Shown here piece by piece: positions 17,428-26,037 of a stretch of 64,000 nt of DNA (position 1 is the stretch's first letter; each line of letters starts with the position of its first letter). The notes under the pieces were generated by a model. That model saw nothing but the letters and a program-made list of their open reading frames with translations, ran no database searches and was not told where the DNA came from. This stretch comes from Geomicrobium sp. JCM 19038 (GTDB taxonomy: Bacteria; Bacillota; Bacilli; Bacillales; Marinococcaceae), in NCBI RefSeq assembly GCF_000698125.1, contig NZ_BAXA01000014.1, positions 45,551 through 109,550 of the forward strand, given 5' to 3'. The position numbers and the translations under genes are program-made.

Positions 17428-17610
17428 ATGACAAAGCAAAGAGTTAGCGTAGCAGATACAGCGAAGATTTTAGGAACATCTGAACAGTACGTACGCATCG
17501 GATTACAAAGAGGATTGTTACCAATTGGAACCGCCGTACAAATGAGCGATCAGTGGACGTATCACATATCGCCTAAGAAGTTAGAAGAGTACGTGGGAGT
17601 CGCAATATGA
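17428..17610 (+). CDS. Excisionase-like small HTH protein
   Basis: 60 residues, MTKQRVSVADTAKILGTSEQ..., with a MerR/excisionase-type winged helix (AKILGTSEQYVRIGLQRGLL). Could be an excisionase or early regulator; its neighbours do not decide. Confidence 0.6.
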   Translation: MTKQRVSVADTAKILGTSEQYVRIGLQRGLLPIGTAVQMSDQWTYHISPKKLEEYVGVAI

Positions 17611-17696
17611 GCGAGAAAGCACAAGAGCGCATCCTCATCGGTCTATTTACATCAGGAATCATCGCGGCGTTAATGGTCGCTCACATCACATTTTAG
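17607..17696 (+). CDS. 29-residue membrane peptide
   Basis: ATG overlaps the stop of the previous gene (ATGA). MSEKAQERILIGLFTSGIIAALMVAHITF: charged N-terminus, then one membrane span. Tight coupling supports translation. Confidence 0.5.
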   Translation: MSEKAQERILIGLFTSGIIAALMVAHITF

Positions 17697-17706
17697 GAGG
17701 GAGAAC

Positions 17707-17901
17707 ATGATAGAAAACGGAATGGTGCTACCTCACAAATATTTAGATCCAGTTGAACCAATGGAAATTGGCAATTGTAGCGGTTGCGAACACAGCGTAT
17801 ACGACGGAGAGGATCACCTAGAGTTTGACGATGTGCTGTTACACGATGACTCAACATGCCTTACAAATTACATCAGAGATAACGCGGAGGTACGAAGATG
17901 A
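17707..17901 (+). CDS. Hypothetical phage protein with Cys pair
   Basis: 64 acidic residues with CSGC and a later Cys, possibly a small metal site. GGAGGGAGAAC precedes the ATG. Overlaps the next gene by four bases (ATGA). Confidence 0.6.
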   Translation: MIENGMVLPHKYLDPVEPMEIGNCSGCEHSVYDGEDHLEFDDVLLHDDSTCLTNYIRDNAEVRR

Positions 17902-18050
17902 TTAAGAAACGAGACTTACATTTCTATGTTGTAAATCACTTAAATGTATTAGGAAGAAAAGAAGGAATGAAGCAAGTCGGTGCAAGGTTAGGAATGGATC
18001 GAGAAGAGTTATTGAGGATACACGAACAAGAACAAGAAAGAGCCGTTTGA
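17898..18050 (+). CDS. Hypothetical 50-residue phage protein
   Basis: MIKKRDLHFYVVNHLNVLGR...RAV. Amphipathic and helical, with an HTH-like middle (KQVGARLGMDREELLRI). ATGA overlap with the upstream gene. Confidence 0.5.
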   Translation: MIKKRDLHFYVVNHLNVLGRKEGMKQVGARLGMDREELLRIHEQEQERAV

Positions 18051-18072
18051 GCTGGCACTCAAAACGACTCGG

Positions 18073-18117
18073 GGGTCTGATAATAATTATCGTACAGCAA
18101 TTATATCACTCAGACCC
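18073..18117 (+). other. Stem-loop between early genes
   Basis: GGGTCTGA (18073-18080) pairs with TCAGACCC (18110-18117), with further AATT pairing inside. No T-tract. It lies between a gene end and the next ribosome-binding site; may be an mRNA stabiliser or regulatory leader. Confidence 0.45.
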
Positions 18118-18151
18118 TCAACAAACAAATCACATTTAGGAGGGCATTACA

Positions 18152-18442
18152 TTGTCAAAACAACAACGAATAGGACAAGTCATCGAGTTAATCGCAGAGG
18201 CACAAAAAGAAGCTAGTGAATTCGGAGTCCTCTGGGTAAGCGAAGATCTATTTACTAATAAATTGAGAGTGCAGATGCATGCAGAAGATTTAATGAAGCT
18301 GTACCCAGAATTCAAAGTGAAAAATCGAGAATGTGACGAGTATCCACACGAAGTGTTTGTAAACCTCGGCAGCTATTACATGTTCGGAATAATGGATGCT
18401 GAAAAACACCAACGACTTATCAAAGAGGCGGTGACGGCATGA
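18152..18442 (+). CDS. Hypothetical phage protein
   Basis: 96 residues, TTG start behind TAGGAGGGC. MSKQQRIGQVIELIAEAQKE...; no recognised domain. Overlaps the following gene by four bases and sits before the recombination module. Confidence 0.6.
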   Translation: MSKQQRIGQVIELIAEAQKEASEFGVLWVSEDLFTNKLRVQMHAEDLMKLYPEFKVKNRECDEYPHEVFVNLGSYYMFGIMDAEKHQRLIKEAVTA

Positions 18443-19395
18443 ATGGATTAACACAAAGCTACGATCAAGCACCTCATTCGATGCAACAACCGATGCAGGG
18501 TGGGGCACTAGCACAAGCGTCCTCGTCCCGTGAAATGGAAGAAGTTAAAGGACAAATCTTCATGGCGAAGCAGTTTCCTCGGAATATCTTTCAGTCTGAA
18601 CAACGGATTCTTGATAACTGTAAGCGTGAGTCGTTGGCGAGAGTAGCCGTCTATAGCTACCCAAGAGGTGGCACGAAAGTCGAAGGTCCATCGATCCGAA
18701 TGGCTGAGGTACTCGCTCAAAACTGGGGAAACCTAGCATACGGCATTAAAGAACTTGAACAGCGTGAAGGTGAGTCCGTGGCGATGGCATATGCATGGGA
18801 CCTTGAAACGAATGTACGGCAGGAAAAAGTGTTCACGGTTAAGCATTCTATGAAGGCGAAAGGGAAGTTGAAGAAGCTCGAAGATCCTAGAGACATCTAC
18901 GAGTTAGTAGCCAACAACGGCGCTCGTCGAGTACGAGCATGTGTCTTAGGGGTTATACCAGGTGACATCGTAGATAAAGCGGTAGAGCAATGTAAGTTAA
19001 CGATGACAGGGCAAGGTGACAAACCGTTAAAAGAGCGTATTAACGCAGCACTAAAAGCATTTAAAGACAATCACAGAGTCACACAGGACATGATCGAGGC
19101 ACGGATTGGCTACAACGCTGATGCATTCACGGAATACGACCTTATGGACCTCATCCAAATCTTTAACTCACTGAAAGATGGCATGAGTAAGCCTGAGGAC
19201 TGGTTTTCCAAAGAGACTCAAACAGAAAAAGAGCAGCCGAAAACGGACCTGACGAAAGGATTCGAAGAAGCAGAAGCTGCAAAGAAAGATGATAAACCAA
19301 AATCCAGTAGCAAGAAGAATGAAAAGGCGGTGAACACAAATGACGATGACCTCACCGCAGTCGAATTCACTGAGGACGAATTACCATTCAAATGA
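18439..19395 (+). CDS. Putative single-strand annealing/recombination protein
   Basis: 318 residues. I do not recognise a RecT, Erf or Redbeta signature. Features: a globular core (MAKQFPRNIFQSEQRILDNC; NNGARRVRACVLGVIPGDIV), a basic, Lys/Ser-rich linker (KPKSSSKKNEKA), and an acidic C-terminus ending DDDLTAVEFTEDELPFK that mimics the SSB tail. It is directly followed by a PD-(D/E)XK-type nuclease, the usual partner of a phage annealing protein. The function rests on this context. Confidence 0.5.
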   Translation: MNGLTQSYDQAPHSMQQPMQGGALAQASSSREMEEVKGQIFMAKQFPRNIFQSEQRILDNCKRESLARVAVYSYPRGGTKVEGPSIRMAEVLAQNWGNLAYGIKELEQREGESVAMAYAWDLETNVRQEKVFTVKHSMKAKGKLKKLEDPRDIYELVANNGARRVRACVLGVIPGDIVDKAVEQCKLTMTGQGDKPLKERINAALKAFKDNHRVTQDMIEARIGYNADAFTEYDLMDLIQIFNSLKDGMSKPEDWFSKETQTEKEQPKTDLTKGFEEAEAAKKDDKPKSSSKKNEKAVNTNDDDLTAVEFTEDELPFK

Positions 19396-20151
19396 TCTAA
19401 CAAGCAATATTTTTCAGTTTCGCAGTTTAAGTCCTTTATGGATTGCGAGGCTCGCACAATGGCAGAGATTAAAGGGGAGCATGTCTCCCCAATCTCCACG
19501 CCATTGGTGGTTGGATCGTATACACACGCAGCGTTTGAGAGTGACGAAGCGTTTGCTGAAGTCGAAGAGCAATACAGCGACATGATTCATAAGAAACGAG
19601 GCGGTAAATACTCAGACTTTGAGATCGCCGACCGCATGATCGATGCAGTGAAGAACGATTCTTTCTGCATGCACGCTATGGACGGTGAAAAGGAAGTTAT
19701 CTATACAGCTGAGTTATTCGGCGCACCTTGGAAAATCAAAGTCGATTCAATCAACCATCAACGAAGAACATTCACAGATTTGAAGACCACACAGGACCTC
19801 TATAAACGGTACTGGTCAACGAAATACGAGGGTTGGGTATCTTTTATCGAGGCTTGGGATTACGTCCTTCAGATGGCTTTGTATCGACGAGTAATCGCTG
19901 AGAATACCGGGGAGTTTTACGACCCTTATGTTGTAGCGGTAACAAAAGAAAATCCAGTCAATAAGGCAGTCATTCACTTTGAACGCTCTCGTTTCGATTT
20001 CGAAATGGAGTACATCGAACATCACATGGATCGTTTGATCTCAGTTAAACAAGAAAACGAGGAACCGAAACAGTGCGGTAAATGTGAGTATTGCAGGCAA
20101 ACAAAAATGATCAACGGGACCATTGAAGTTGGTGACTTGATTCATGGTTAA
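19392..20151 (+). CDS. PD-(D/E)XK exonuclease (DUF3799-like), frameshift after the start
   Basis: Predicted phage recombination exonuclease. VGSYTHAAFES, a WKIKVDSINHQRRTFTDLKT segment carrying D-x(n)-D-x-K residues, and a C-terminal cysteine cluster (CGKCEYC). The family N-terminus (YFSVSQFKSFMDCEA) lies upstream of the first in-frame ATG at 19438; the natural start is the ATG at 19392 overlapping the upstream stop, and one base seems missing at 19395-19399. Confidence 0.7.
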
Positions 20152-20320
20152 CGAGTACTGGGTTCCGATCCCTTACGAGTATTTAGAGATCGCTGAGCAT
20201 AGCTCGAACAAAAGGAAGACTTTCTCGACATTCGCTCGTGGCTACATTAAGAGCCAGTATCCAGAGTTTGAGTTTATCAGGATCGAAAAGATGAACGCGA
20301 TTTGTAGGAAGAAAAGTTAA
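20144..20320 (+). CDS. Hypothetical 58-residue phage protein
   Basis: MVNEYWVPIPYEYLEIAEHS..., overlapping the exonuclease end. Small, basic C-terminal half. Same size and place as small unknowns in other Firmicute phages. Confidence 0.5.
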   Translation: MVNEYWVPIPYEYLEIAEHSSNKRKTFSTFARGYIKSQYPEFEFIRIEKMNAICRKKS

Positions 20321-20364
20321 ATAACTAAGAACATCAACCAGAAAAAGAACACCAGCAGGGGAAG

Positions 20365-22014
20365 GTGAAGCACTTGCGCGGGGCATTCCAGATGAGTAGA
20401 GACATTTTCGAAAACCCAATTTGGGAAGATCCAGTGAAATTTCGCATCTTCTTTTTCATCATCGGTAATGCAGTTTTCTCTCAGGATGGGGTTACTCATG
20501 CTGGGGTGCACCTCAAAAGGGGTCAATACCTTCGTTCATTACGGAAGTTGAGAGAAGACTTAACTTATCGAGAAGGCAAAGGAAATGCAATAAAACAGTA
20601 CCCTTTAACAACGATTCAGAGGAAGCTTAAATCACTTGAAAATGAAGAGAAAATAATCATGAAAACACTCGAAAATGGAACACTCTTTACAGTGATCAAT
20701 TACGAGAAGTATCAAGGGTTGGAGAACTACAAGAAACACGAAATGGAACAGCTACGGAACAGTGATGGAACAGTGACGGAACAGGAACGGAACAATAATA
20801 AGAATGTTAAAGAATGTAGTAAGAATGATTCTGTTGTTGTTACTAATACGCACGAAACAAATTCAAATCATGACGTGGATAAAATAGCTGAACGATATGC
20901 AGATTTAAGAACCGCACAGGAAGGCAAAGAGATTTACCCGAGCATTACTGATTACGATGCCATCGCCCAGGTTGTCGCCCGTGGTATACCGTTACCGCAA
21001 ACAATCAAATGGCTTGACCAATGTTTTGAAGAATATCGGGAGCGTGATCCTAACGGTGCTATCAAGAGCTTTAAATACTGCATGAAATATATCGAGAGCA
21101 GACATGAAGAATCCCTTGCGAAGAGTCAGGCAAAAGAGGTGAAGCCAAGTGGAGGTATAGCAGCAGTCATCGAGCAAATCAAAGCGAAAGCAAACGAGGT
21201 TCAAAAGAATCCGTCATTGGCGGACAAACAGGATGGATTAATAGAAAGAGAGCCTAAATGCAATGAATGTCAGGACAAGCTCGGATGGTTAGAGGATCGC
21301 AACGGCATTGAGGTTTATGTTAAATGTCCGTGTCGAGAACAACGAGCCTTAGCGAACAATATTCGAACCAGTGAAATTACTGACTCCTTTCGCAAGGCAG
21401 ACTTTAAAACGTTTCAAACGGAGGACAAGCCAGAGATCGTACAACATGCATACGAATGCGCGGTGACTTACTTTAAGGATTTCAAAGACATTTACAAAGA
21501 ACGTTGCAATAGCATTCAGCTTCTTGGAAGCTCAGGAGCAGGGAAAACGCATCTGCTTACAGCCGTTGCCAACTACCTTATGCGTACCAAGATTCCAGAT
21601 CCTAAAGAGTACGACAAAGAGCGCCAACGCTATGCTCAAGTGCATTACTTCCCCTTTGTTGAGGGATTCAATAACTTGCGTGATGACTTTGAAAAGCTCG
21701 AAGCAAAAATTAATCGAATGCAGACCGTGGATGTGCTGTTTATCGACGATCTGTTCAAGCCAGTAAGCAAATGGCATAACGGCGAGCGAATAAAGGTCCC
21801 GAGAGCTACGGAATGGCAGATTGAACAGATGCAGGCCGTTGTGAATTATCGCTACCTCAACCACAAACCCGTGCTTGTTTCATCCGAATGGGATGTAGAC
21901 GGATTGTTTGATGTTGACGAGGCGTTGGCTTCAAGACTCTATGAAATGTCGAAGGATTACACGGTTGTGATTAAGGGTGACCGAATGAAACTCAATCATA
22001 GGATGGGTGATTAA
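20365..22014 (+). CDS. Fused replication initiator and DnaC-like helicase loader
   Basis: 549 residues. The N-terminal part (about 1-110) resembles phage replisome organiser winged helices (GAFQMSRDIFENPIWEDPVK; LRKLREDLTYREG). The middle is DnaD-like/low complexity. From about 300 there is a zinc-ribbon (CNECQDKLG...CPC) and then an AAA+ loader domain with Walker A LLGSSGAGKTHLL near 390 and Walker B VLFIDDLFK near 455. Usually these are two genes (initiator plus loader); here one polypeptide without a visible frame change. GTG start at 20365; a TTG at 20374 is an alternative. Confidence 0.78.
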   Translation: MKHLRGAFQMSRDIFENPIWEDPVKFRIFFFIIGNAVFSQDGVTHAGVHLKRGQYLRSLRKLREDLTYREGKGNAIKQYPLTTIQRKLKSLENEEKIIMKTLENGTLFTVINYEKYQGLENYKKHEMEQLRNSDGTVTEQERNNNKNVKECSKNDSVVVTNTHETNSNHDVDKIAERYADLRTAQEGKEIYPSITDYDAIAQVVARGIPLPQTIKWLDQCFEEYRERDPNGAIKSFKYCMKYIESRHEESLAKSQAKEVKPSGGIAAVIEQIKAKANEVQKNPSLADKQDGLIEREPKCNECQDKLGWLEDRNGIEVYVKCPCREQRALANNIRTSEITDSFRKADFKTFQTEDKPEIVQHAYECAVTYFKDFKDIYKERCNSIQLLGSSGAGKTHLLTAVANYLMRTKIPDPKEYDKERQRYAQVHYFPFVEGFNNLRDDFEKLEAKINRMQTVDVLFIDDLFKPVSKWHNGERIKVPRATEWQIEQMQAVVNYRYLNHKPVLVSSEWDVDGLFDVDEALASRLYEMSKDYTVVIKGDRMKLNHRMGD

Positions 22015-22197
22015 ATGTGCAACGTATGTAACGGCTCAGGAATCGTATACACGCAATTAAGCTACGGGGTGCGAGCAGACGGATGCATTGCCTGTCCCCG
22101 AGAGGTGCAAGAGCAACGTGAGAAAGAGCGCATCCAAAACTACCAAACTCTGAAAGCTAAATTTCAACGTCACGTAAACGGGAGGCGGGCGGTGTGA
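22015..22197 (+). CDS. Small zinc-finger-like phage protein
   Basis: 60 residues with CNVCNGSG and CIAC, a DnaJ-like or rubredoxin-like Cys arrangement, then a charged helix. Begins directly after the loader's stop. Confidence 0.6.
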   Translation: MCNVCNGSGIVYTQLSYGVRADGCIACPREVQEQREKERIQNYQTLKAKFQRHVNGRRAV

Positions 22198-22430
22198 TCG
22201 ATCGTAAGCGAGTTGGCGAACGACTGATTGAGCTACGAGACATCGACAATCGTACTTTGGAAAGTGCTGCAATGATGATAGGCATACATGAAAACACGCT
22301 TGCGAGTTATGAACACGGGAAACGCTTGCCATCACCTGATCGAATGGTGCTAATCGCTGACTATTATGATCAGCCTGTTGAAGAGCTGTTCTTTTCTTAT
22401 CGTAAGAACGAGGTGATTAAAAGTGAGTAG
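22194..22430 (+). CDS. Xre-family HTH protein
   Basis: 78 residues, GTG start. HTH segment (LESAAMMIGIHENTLASYEH GKRLPSPDRM). Four-base overlaps with both neighbours. Possible early/late switch regulator. Confidence 0.65.
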   Translation: MIDRKRVGERLIELRDIDNRTLESAAMMIGIHENTLASYEHGKRLPSPDRMVLIADYYDQPVEELFFSYRKNEVIKSE

Positions 22431-22650
22431 CTACATCGTATCACGTTTACACCAATTATCAGAGTCACATTTGTTTTTGTTAGCGCAAGACGCTCAAAAC
22501 CGCATTGGATCCCACATGATTACGGATCAGCCAGACGTACACTATATTGAGACACAAAAGGCGATTGTGGAAGCAGTGGGCGAGGAGATTGAGAGGAGAA
22601 AAGAAGTTGGAACGTTGCAAGAAACTAGAAGTTACAGCAGCACTAATTAA
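22423..22650 (+). CDS. Hypothetical phage protein
   Basis: 75 residues, GTG start, overlapping the upstream HTH gene. MSSYIVSRLHQLSESHLFLL...; predicted helical. Overlaps the start of the dCMP deaminase. Confidence 0.5.
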   Translation: MSSYIVSRLHQLSESHLFLLAQDAQNRIGSHMITDQPDVHYIETQKAIVEAVGEEIERRKEVGTLQETRSYSSTN

Positions 22651-22981
22651 AGATAACCGAATATTAAGCACAGGGAAGAATAATCCAATAAATGAGTGCA
22701 ACAACACCGACTGCCACGTAGACGGTCATTGCATCAACACCGTACATGCGGAGGCATCGGCAATCATCAAGGCAGGTAGCAAGGCAAGAGGGGCGACGCT
22801 ATTTGTATCACATGAGCCATGCTGGCAGTGTCGCAAGCTCATCATAGCTGCAGAAATTAAGACGGTGGTTTATTACAATGCGTATCCAAATCCACTTAAT
22901 GAGCGTTTTGTAGGTGATGTTGAGTGGATACACGAGACAGGGGAGGGATTGCATGACTTTGTTCGACCAGTTGGATTCTAA
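22607..22981 (+). CDS. Deoxycytidylate deaminase
   Basis: 124 residues. It converts dCMP to dUMP for phage thymidylate supply. Zinc-site motifs TVHAEASAI (H-A-E) and EPCWQCRK (P-C-x-x-C) are intact. An additional Cys/His set (CNNTDCHVDGHC) is typical of this family. TTG at 22607 behind GAGAGGAGAAAAG. Confidence 0.85.
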   Translation: MERCKKLEVTAALIKDNRILSTGKNNPINECNNTDCHVDGHCINTVHAEASAIIKAGSKARGATLFVSHEPCWQCRKLIIAAEIKTVVYYNAYPNPLNERFVGDVEWIHETGEGLHDFVRPVGF

Positions 22982-23408
22982 ACCAGTGCAAGAGATCTCC
23001 TTCACCATCTACGGCGAACCAGTGGCACAAGGCAGACCGAGAGCAGGGCGGGATCATAGAGCAATGTAAGGATGTACGATCCTCTAAAAAGCGAGATTAT
23101 AAGCAATACGTCAAGTTGGCAGCATCTCAACACAGACAGATAAGTTGTTAGACGGACAGCTAGAGTTAGTGGTTGATATATACAGGCAGATTCCAAAAAG
23201 CCTAGCAAAATACAAGCGTGCACTTGCAATTGAAGGCAAGCTCAGACCGATTACCAAGCCTGACGTGGACAATTACGTCAAGGGCATCAAGGACGGGCTG
23301 TCAGGCATCATTTGGCAGGATGACAAGCAAGTTGTCGATTTGACGGTACGTAAGTGGTACAGCGATGAGCCTAGAGCTGAGGTTCGAGTTAAGGAGATCG
23401 TGCAGTGA
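22953..23408 (+). pseudogene. rusA: RusA-family Holliday junction resolvase, multiply frameshifted
   Basis: The N-terminus is MTLFDQLDSKPVQEISFTIY GEPVAQGRPRAG, and the C-terminus contains KPDVDNYVKGIKDGL and WQDDKQV with the acidic catalytic residues. Between about 23040 and 23150 at least two or three frame changes are needed to follow the protein (YDPLKS.DYKQYVKLAAS). The C-terminal 87 residues are open from 23145. Either an error-dense stretch or a decayed gene. Confidence 0.7.
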
Positions 23409-23593
23409 TTATTAGAGACGAAGAGCGCACAGCCCGTAAATATTATCATTGCGATGATTGCATGGAGGAGATCAATAAAGGTGACAAATATAGATATTTA
23501 TATGGATCTGCAAATAAAGGTGAGACTCCATATTCCATAAGAATTTGCGAGGTTTGTGCTTGTAAATTGAAACCATTGGAGGAATCGGAATGA
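23405..23593 (+). CDS. Small zinc-binding phage protein
   Basis: 62 residues, GTG start. Two Cys pairs (HCDDC, CEVCAC) suggest a zinc ribbon. Overlaps the RusA end and the next gene. Confidence 0.6.
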   Translation: MIIRDEERTARKYYHCDDCMEEINKGDKYRYLYGSANKGETPYSIRICEVCACKLKPLEESE

Positions 23594-23703
23594 AAACAAT
23601 GACGAAGAGTGAGCAGATCAAGTGGCAGCGTAAGGTGATCCGTGAGGAGATTGAGCAGGACAAGGTTAATCAACGAGTGTTTGAGTTACTGGAAAAAAGA
23701 TAA
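23590..23703 (+). CDS. 37-residue charged peptide
   Basis: MKTMTKSEQIKWQRKVIREE...LEKR, a single predicted helix. Starts inside the previous gene's end (ATGA). Followed by a stem-loop. Confidence 0.45.
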   Translation: MKTMTKSEQIKWQRKVIREEIEQDKVNQRVFELLEKR

Positions 23704-23709
23704 AAAAAA

Positions 23710-23764
23710 GACCCCTTGCGGAGTCTGTACCCACTGAGAGTATACCACATACACGGGAGGGGTC
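23710..23764 (+). other. Stem-loop covering the next ribosome-binding site
   Basis: GACCCCT (23710-23716) is complementary to AGGGGTC (23758-23764); the latter is the ribosome-binding site of the TTG at 23768. A smaller local hairpin (AGACCCCTTGCGGAGTCT) competes with it. This looks like a switchable translation control. Confidence 0.4.
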
Positions 23765-23767
23765 GCA

Positions 23768-23947
23768 TTGAGTAAAACGGCGGAGATTGATTTGAGCAAA
23801 GATGCGGTGTTGATTATAAAAGGTGGCGTGATGACAACGGTGACACCTAAGCCACACGGAGTAGACGAGGTTATTTGGAGAGACGGAGCAGTGTTTGATG
23901 TTAATCGGCAAGAGCGAGTGAGAATCAACGGGCAGAGCGAGATTTAA
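23768..23947 (+). CDS. Hypothetical phage protein (XtrA-like)
   Basis: 59 residues, TTG start, MSKTAEIDLSKDAVLIIKGG VM.... Short beta-rich protein resembling PBSX XtrA in size and pattern. Preceded by GGGAGGGG. Weak homology only. Confidence 0.45.
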   Translation: MSKTAEIDLSKDAVLIIKGGVMTTVTPKPHGVDEVIWRDGAVFDVNRQERVRINGQSEI

Positions 23948-24028
23948 GTCTTAATAGATTTGTAACAAGGAAACAAGACATTATATAAGAATATACCCAG
24001 TCAAATATACCTATGAAAGTGGGGTTAA

Positions 24029-24241
24029 ATGGAGTTGGTGGCTTTAAATTCCGTATACCAATTTTGGGTAGTTGTCTGGGCGGGCAAAGATCGAAGGTTT
24101 AGAAAGCTAAACATAGTGACAGAAGCAACGGACGTTAGAGACGTTGAGGTAGAGTTTTATCAGAAGTTACGGTACGAGGAATACACAGACATTGTGGAGA
24201 TTACGGAGATAACACGGCGGAGAGAGATAGTAATTGAATAA
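24029..24241 (+). CDS. Hypothetical phage protein
   Basis: 70 residues, MELVALNSVYQFWVVVWAGK..., no recognised domain. AAAGTGGGGTTAA precedes the ATG. An 80-base A/T-rich spacer separates it from the upstream gene. Confidence 0.5.
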   Translation: MELVALNSVYQFWVVVWAGKDRRFRKLNIVTEATDVRDVEVEFYQKLRYEEYTDIVEITEITRRREIVIE

Positions 24242-24322
24242 CTAGCCTTACGGAAGAACCGCAGGCATCACGGTCCATATAGGGGCAGTGGTGTCTTTAT
24301 TATTGAAAAAGGGGTGCTAGAA

Positions 24323-24562
24323 ATGCGCATGAAAAACTTGGAAGTAAATGTCGAAACTGGTAGTATTAACATAGATACAAAGAACCACAGTAAGCCGTTT
24401 GTGGTGGTTGTGTCAGATGGTCGAGCACGTCTGACTGAGTTACCAGAGCATGGCGAGACAAAGGTTGTTACGCATATGGGGAAGGTAAAGCGGGTGCGGT
24501 TTGATGAGGGAGTAGATTTTAAAGGGGTGCATTATGAACGTAATTTTACAGCCTGCTGGTAA
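24323..24562 (+). CDS. XtrA-like phage protein
   Basis: 79 residues. MRMKNLEVNVETGSINIDTK...VVVVSDGRARLTELPEHGETKVVTHMGKVKRV is the PBSX XtrA pattern. The C-terminus runs past the usual GVDF end into the next gene, suggesting the following low-GC cargo was inserted here. ATG at 24323 behind AAAAAGGGG. Confidence 0.65.
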   Translation: MRMKNLEVNVETGSINIDTKNHSKPFVVVVSDGRARLTELPEHGETKVVTHMGKVKRVRFDEGVDFKGVHYERNFTACW

Positions 24563-25514
24563 TAGAGATGCAACAAGTAATTATGAAAGAACAATAAACA
24601 CTGCTGATACATTAGATTTTATTAAAACTAACGTTAAAGATGATGACTTGCTTCAAGCGATAAAAAATAGATATAAAGAAAGTAAAGTTCCGATTTGGGG
24701 TGTGAGTCCCGGAGAAGATAAAGTTAATGAGAAAAAATGGAAGAAAATTAACGCAGGTGATCTAGTTCTTTTTAGTTCTAAAGGCAAGATATTTTCAGTG
24801 GGACATGTGTCGATGACTTTTCATAATAAAGAATTAGCTGAGGCATTATGGGGTACTGATAAGGCAGGTAAAGTTTGGGAATATATATATCTAATTGATG
24901 ATGTTAAAAATGTAAATATAGAAGTTGAAGATCTTAATATAGTAATTGGTTATAAAAAAAATAATACAATACAAGGCATAATGGTTTTAGATAAGGTGAA
25001 AAGTAATCGGGTTATAGAGTTTATTGATTACAAATCAAGTAAACAAGTAATACCCATCAAAAGTTTTGAACAAACAATTAAGAAATTGGATGAGTTAGAA
25101 GAACTAGAGAAAGATGTAATTGTTAAGCAAAGAGCTGAGCAACCAACTCTTAGGGAATATCTTTTGGGAGGGAAGACTTCAGAAAACTGTGCTTTATGTA
25201 ACAAAGAATATTTGGTAGGATTTCTAGTTGCTGCTCATGTCAAGAAAAGGTCTGAATGTAATAAGATGGAAAAACTCGATATTAATAATATAATAATCCC
25301 TGTGTGTAAATTTGGTTGTGACGAACTATTTGAAAGAGGGCTTATTGGGGTGAAGGAAGGATTGATTATTGAGAATAACAAATCTACAAAAGACATTACA
25401 CCTCCAATGAAATTAACAATTAAAGAACTAATAGGTAATAAAGTTGAACATTTTAATGAAAAAAGCAAAGATTACTTTAATTCACATAGGATTTTTCATA
25501 ACTTTGATGATTAA
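24534..25514 (+). CDS. Putative type IV restriction enzyme: EVE/PUA-like reader plus HNH nuclease
   Basis: 326 residues, clearly lower GC than its neighbours. Residues about 35-170 look like an EVE/PUA-like base reader (PIWGVSPG; KKINAGDLVLFSSKGKIFSV; ALWGTDKAGKVWEYIYLID). Residues about 215-290 form an HNH module (NCALCNKEYLVGFLVAAHVK; IIIPVCKFGCDELFERG). EVE-HNH enzymes are known to cut modified cytosine DNA. It starts inside the XtrA-like gene behind AAAGGGG. A superinfection-defence cargo is the likely role. Followed by a membrane-protein gene. Confidence 0.6.
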   Translation: MNVILQPAGNRDATSNYERTINTADTLDFIKTNVKDDDLLQAIKNRYKESKVPIWGVSPGEDKVNEKKWKKINAGDLVLFSSKGKIFSVGHVSMTFHNKELAEALWGTDKAGKVWEYIYLIDDVKNVNIEVEDLNIVIGYKKNNTIQGIMVLDKVKSNRVIEFIDYKSSKQVIPIKSFEQTIKKLDELEELEKDVIVKQRAEQPTLREYLLGGKTSENCALCNKEYLVGFLVAAHVKKRSECNKMEKLDINNIIIPVCKFGCDELFERGLIGVKEGLIIENNKSTKDITPPMKLTIKELIGNKVEHFNEKSKDYFNSHRIFHNFDD

Positions 25515-25553
25515 TAATGAGTAAAGCTTGATTGAGGAGGCTAAATTATAAGC

Positions 25554-26022
25554 TTGGACAAAGATTTTAAAAGTAATCTAGATGGTTTTGGGTTAATAAT
25601 TGCATTTTTAATAGTGTCTGCTTTAATTTATAATTTAGACGGATTAACTTATCAGGTAGTAGGCGTTATAGGAATGATAATTGCTTTGATCGGTTTTTCT
25701 GTTGAAATAACAAGAATATTAAACAAAATAGAGAACCTAGATAAAAATACGTTGAGTGATTTAGGATGTGGTTTTTATCCACTTTTATTATTTTTGTTAC
25801 TTTTTTATTTTTTTAAGTGGATCGGAGTTTTTAATACCTCAATGGGTTATTTTTATAATTTATATTATTCTTATCTTTCCAATAGGAGTGTTCATCAGGT
25901 CGATATTAACAACATTTTTTACGATAATTACTAACAAGGACAGTGAAACTAATCTAAAAATAATTCTACAGTCAATCGGAGTTCTTATTGCAATACTCAC
26001 ATTAATAATGAATTTAGCATAG
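25554..26022 (+). CDS. Four-span membrane protein (frameshifted)
   Basis: Two hydrophobic segments at the N-terminus (GLIIAFLIVSALIYN; VVGVIGMIIALIGFSVEI), one near 75 (YPLLLFLLLFYFFKW), then a second frame with FIIYIILIFPIGVFI and SIGVLIAILTLIMNLA. One base lost in the T5 run at 25828-25832 separates the frames. TTG start at 25554, GAGGAGG upstream. Same low GC as the nuclease gene before it, so the two probably arrived together. Confidence 0.55.
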
Positions 26023-26037
26023 TTCTACCAGCCCACT

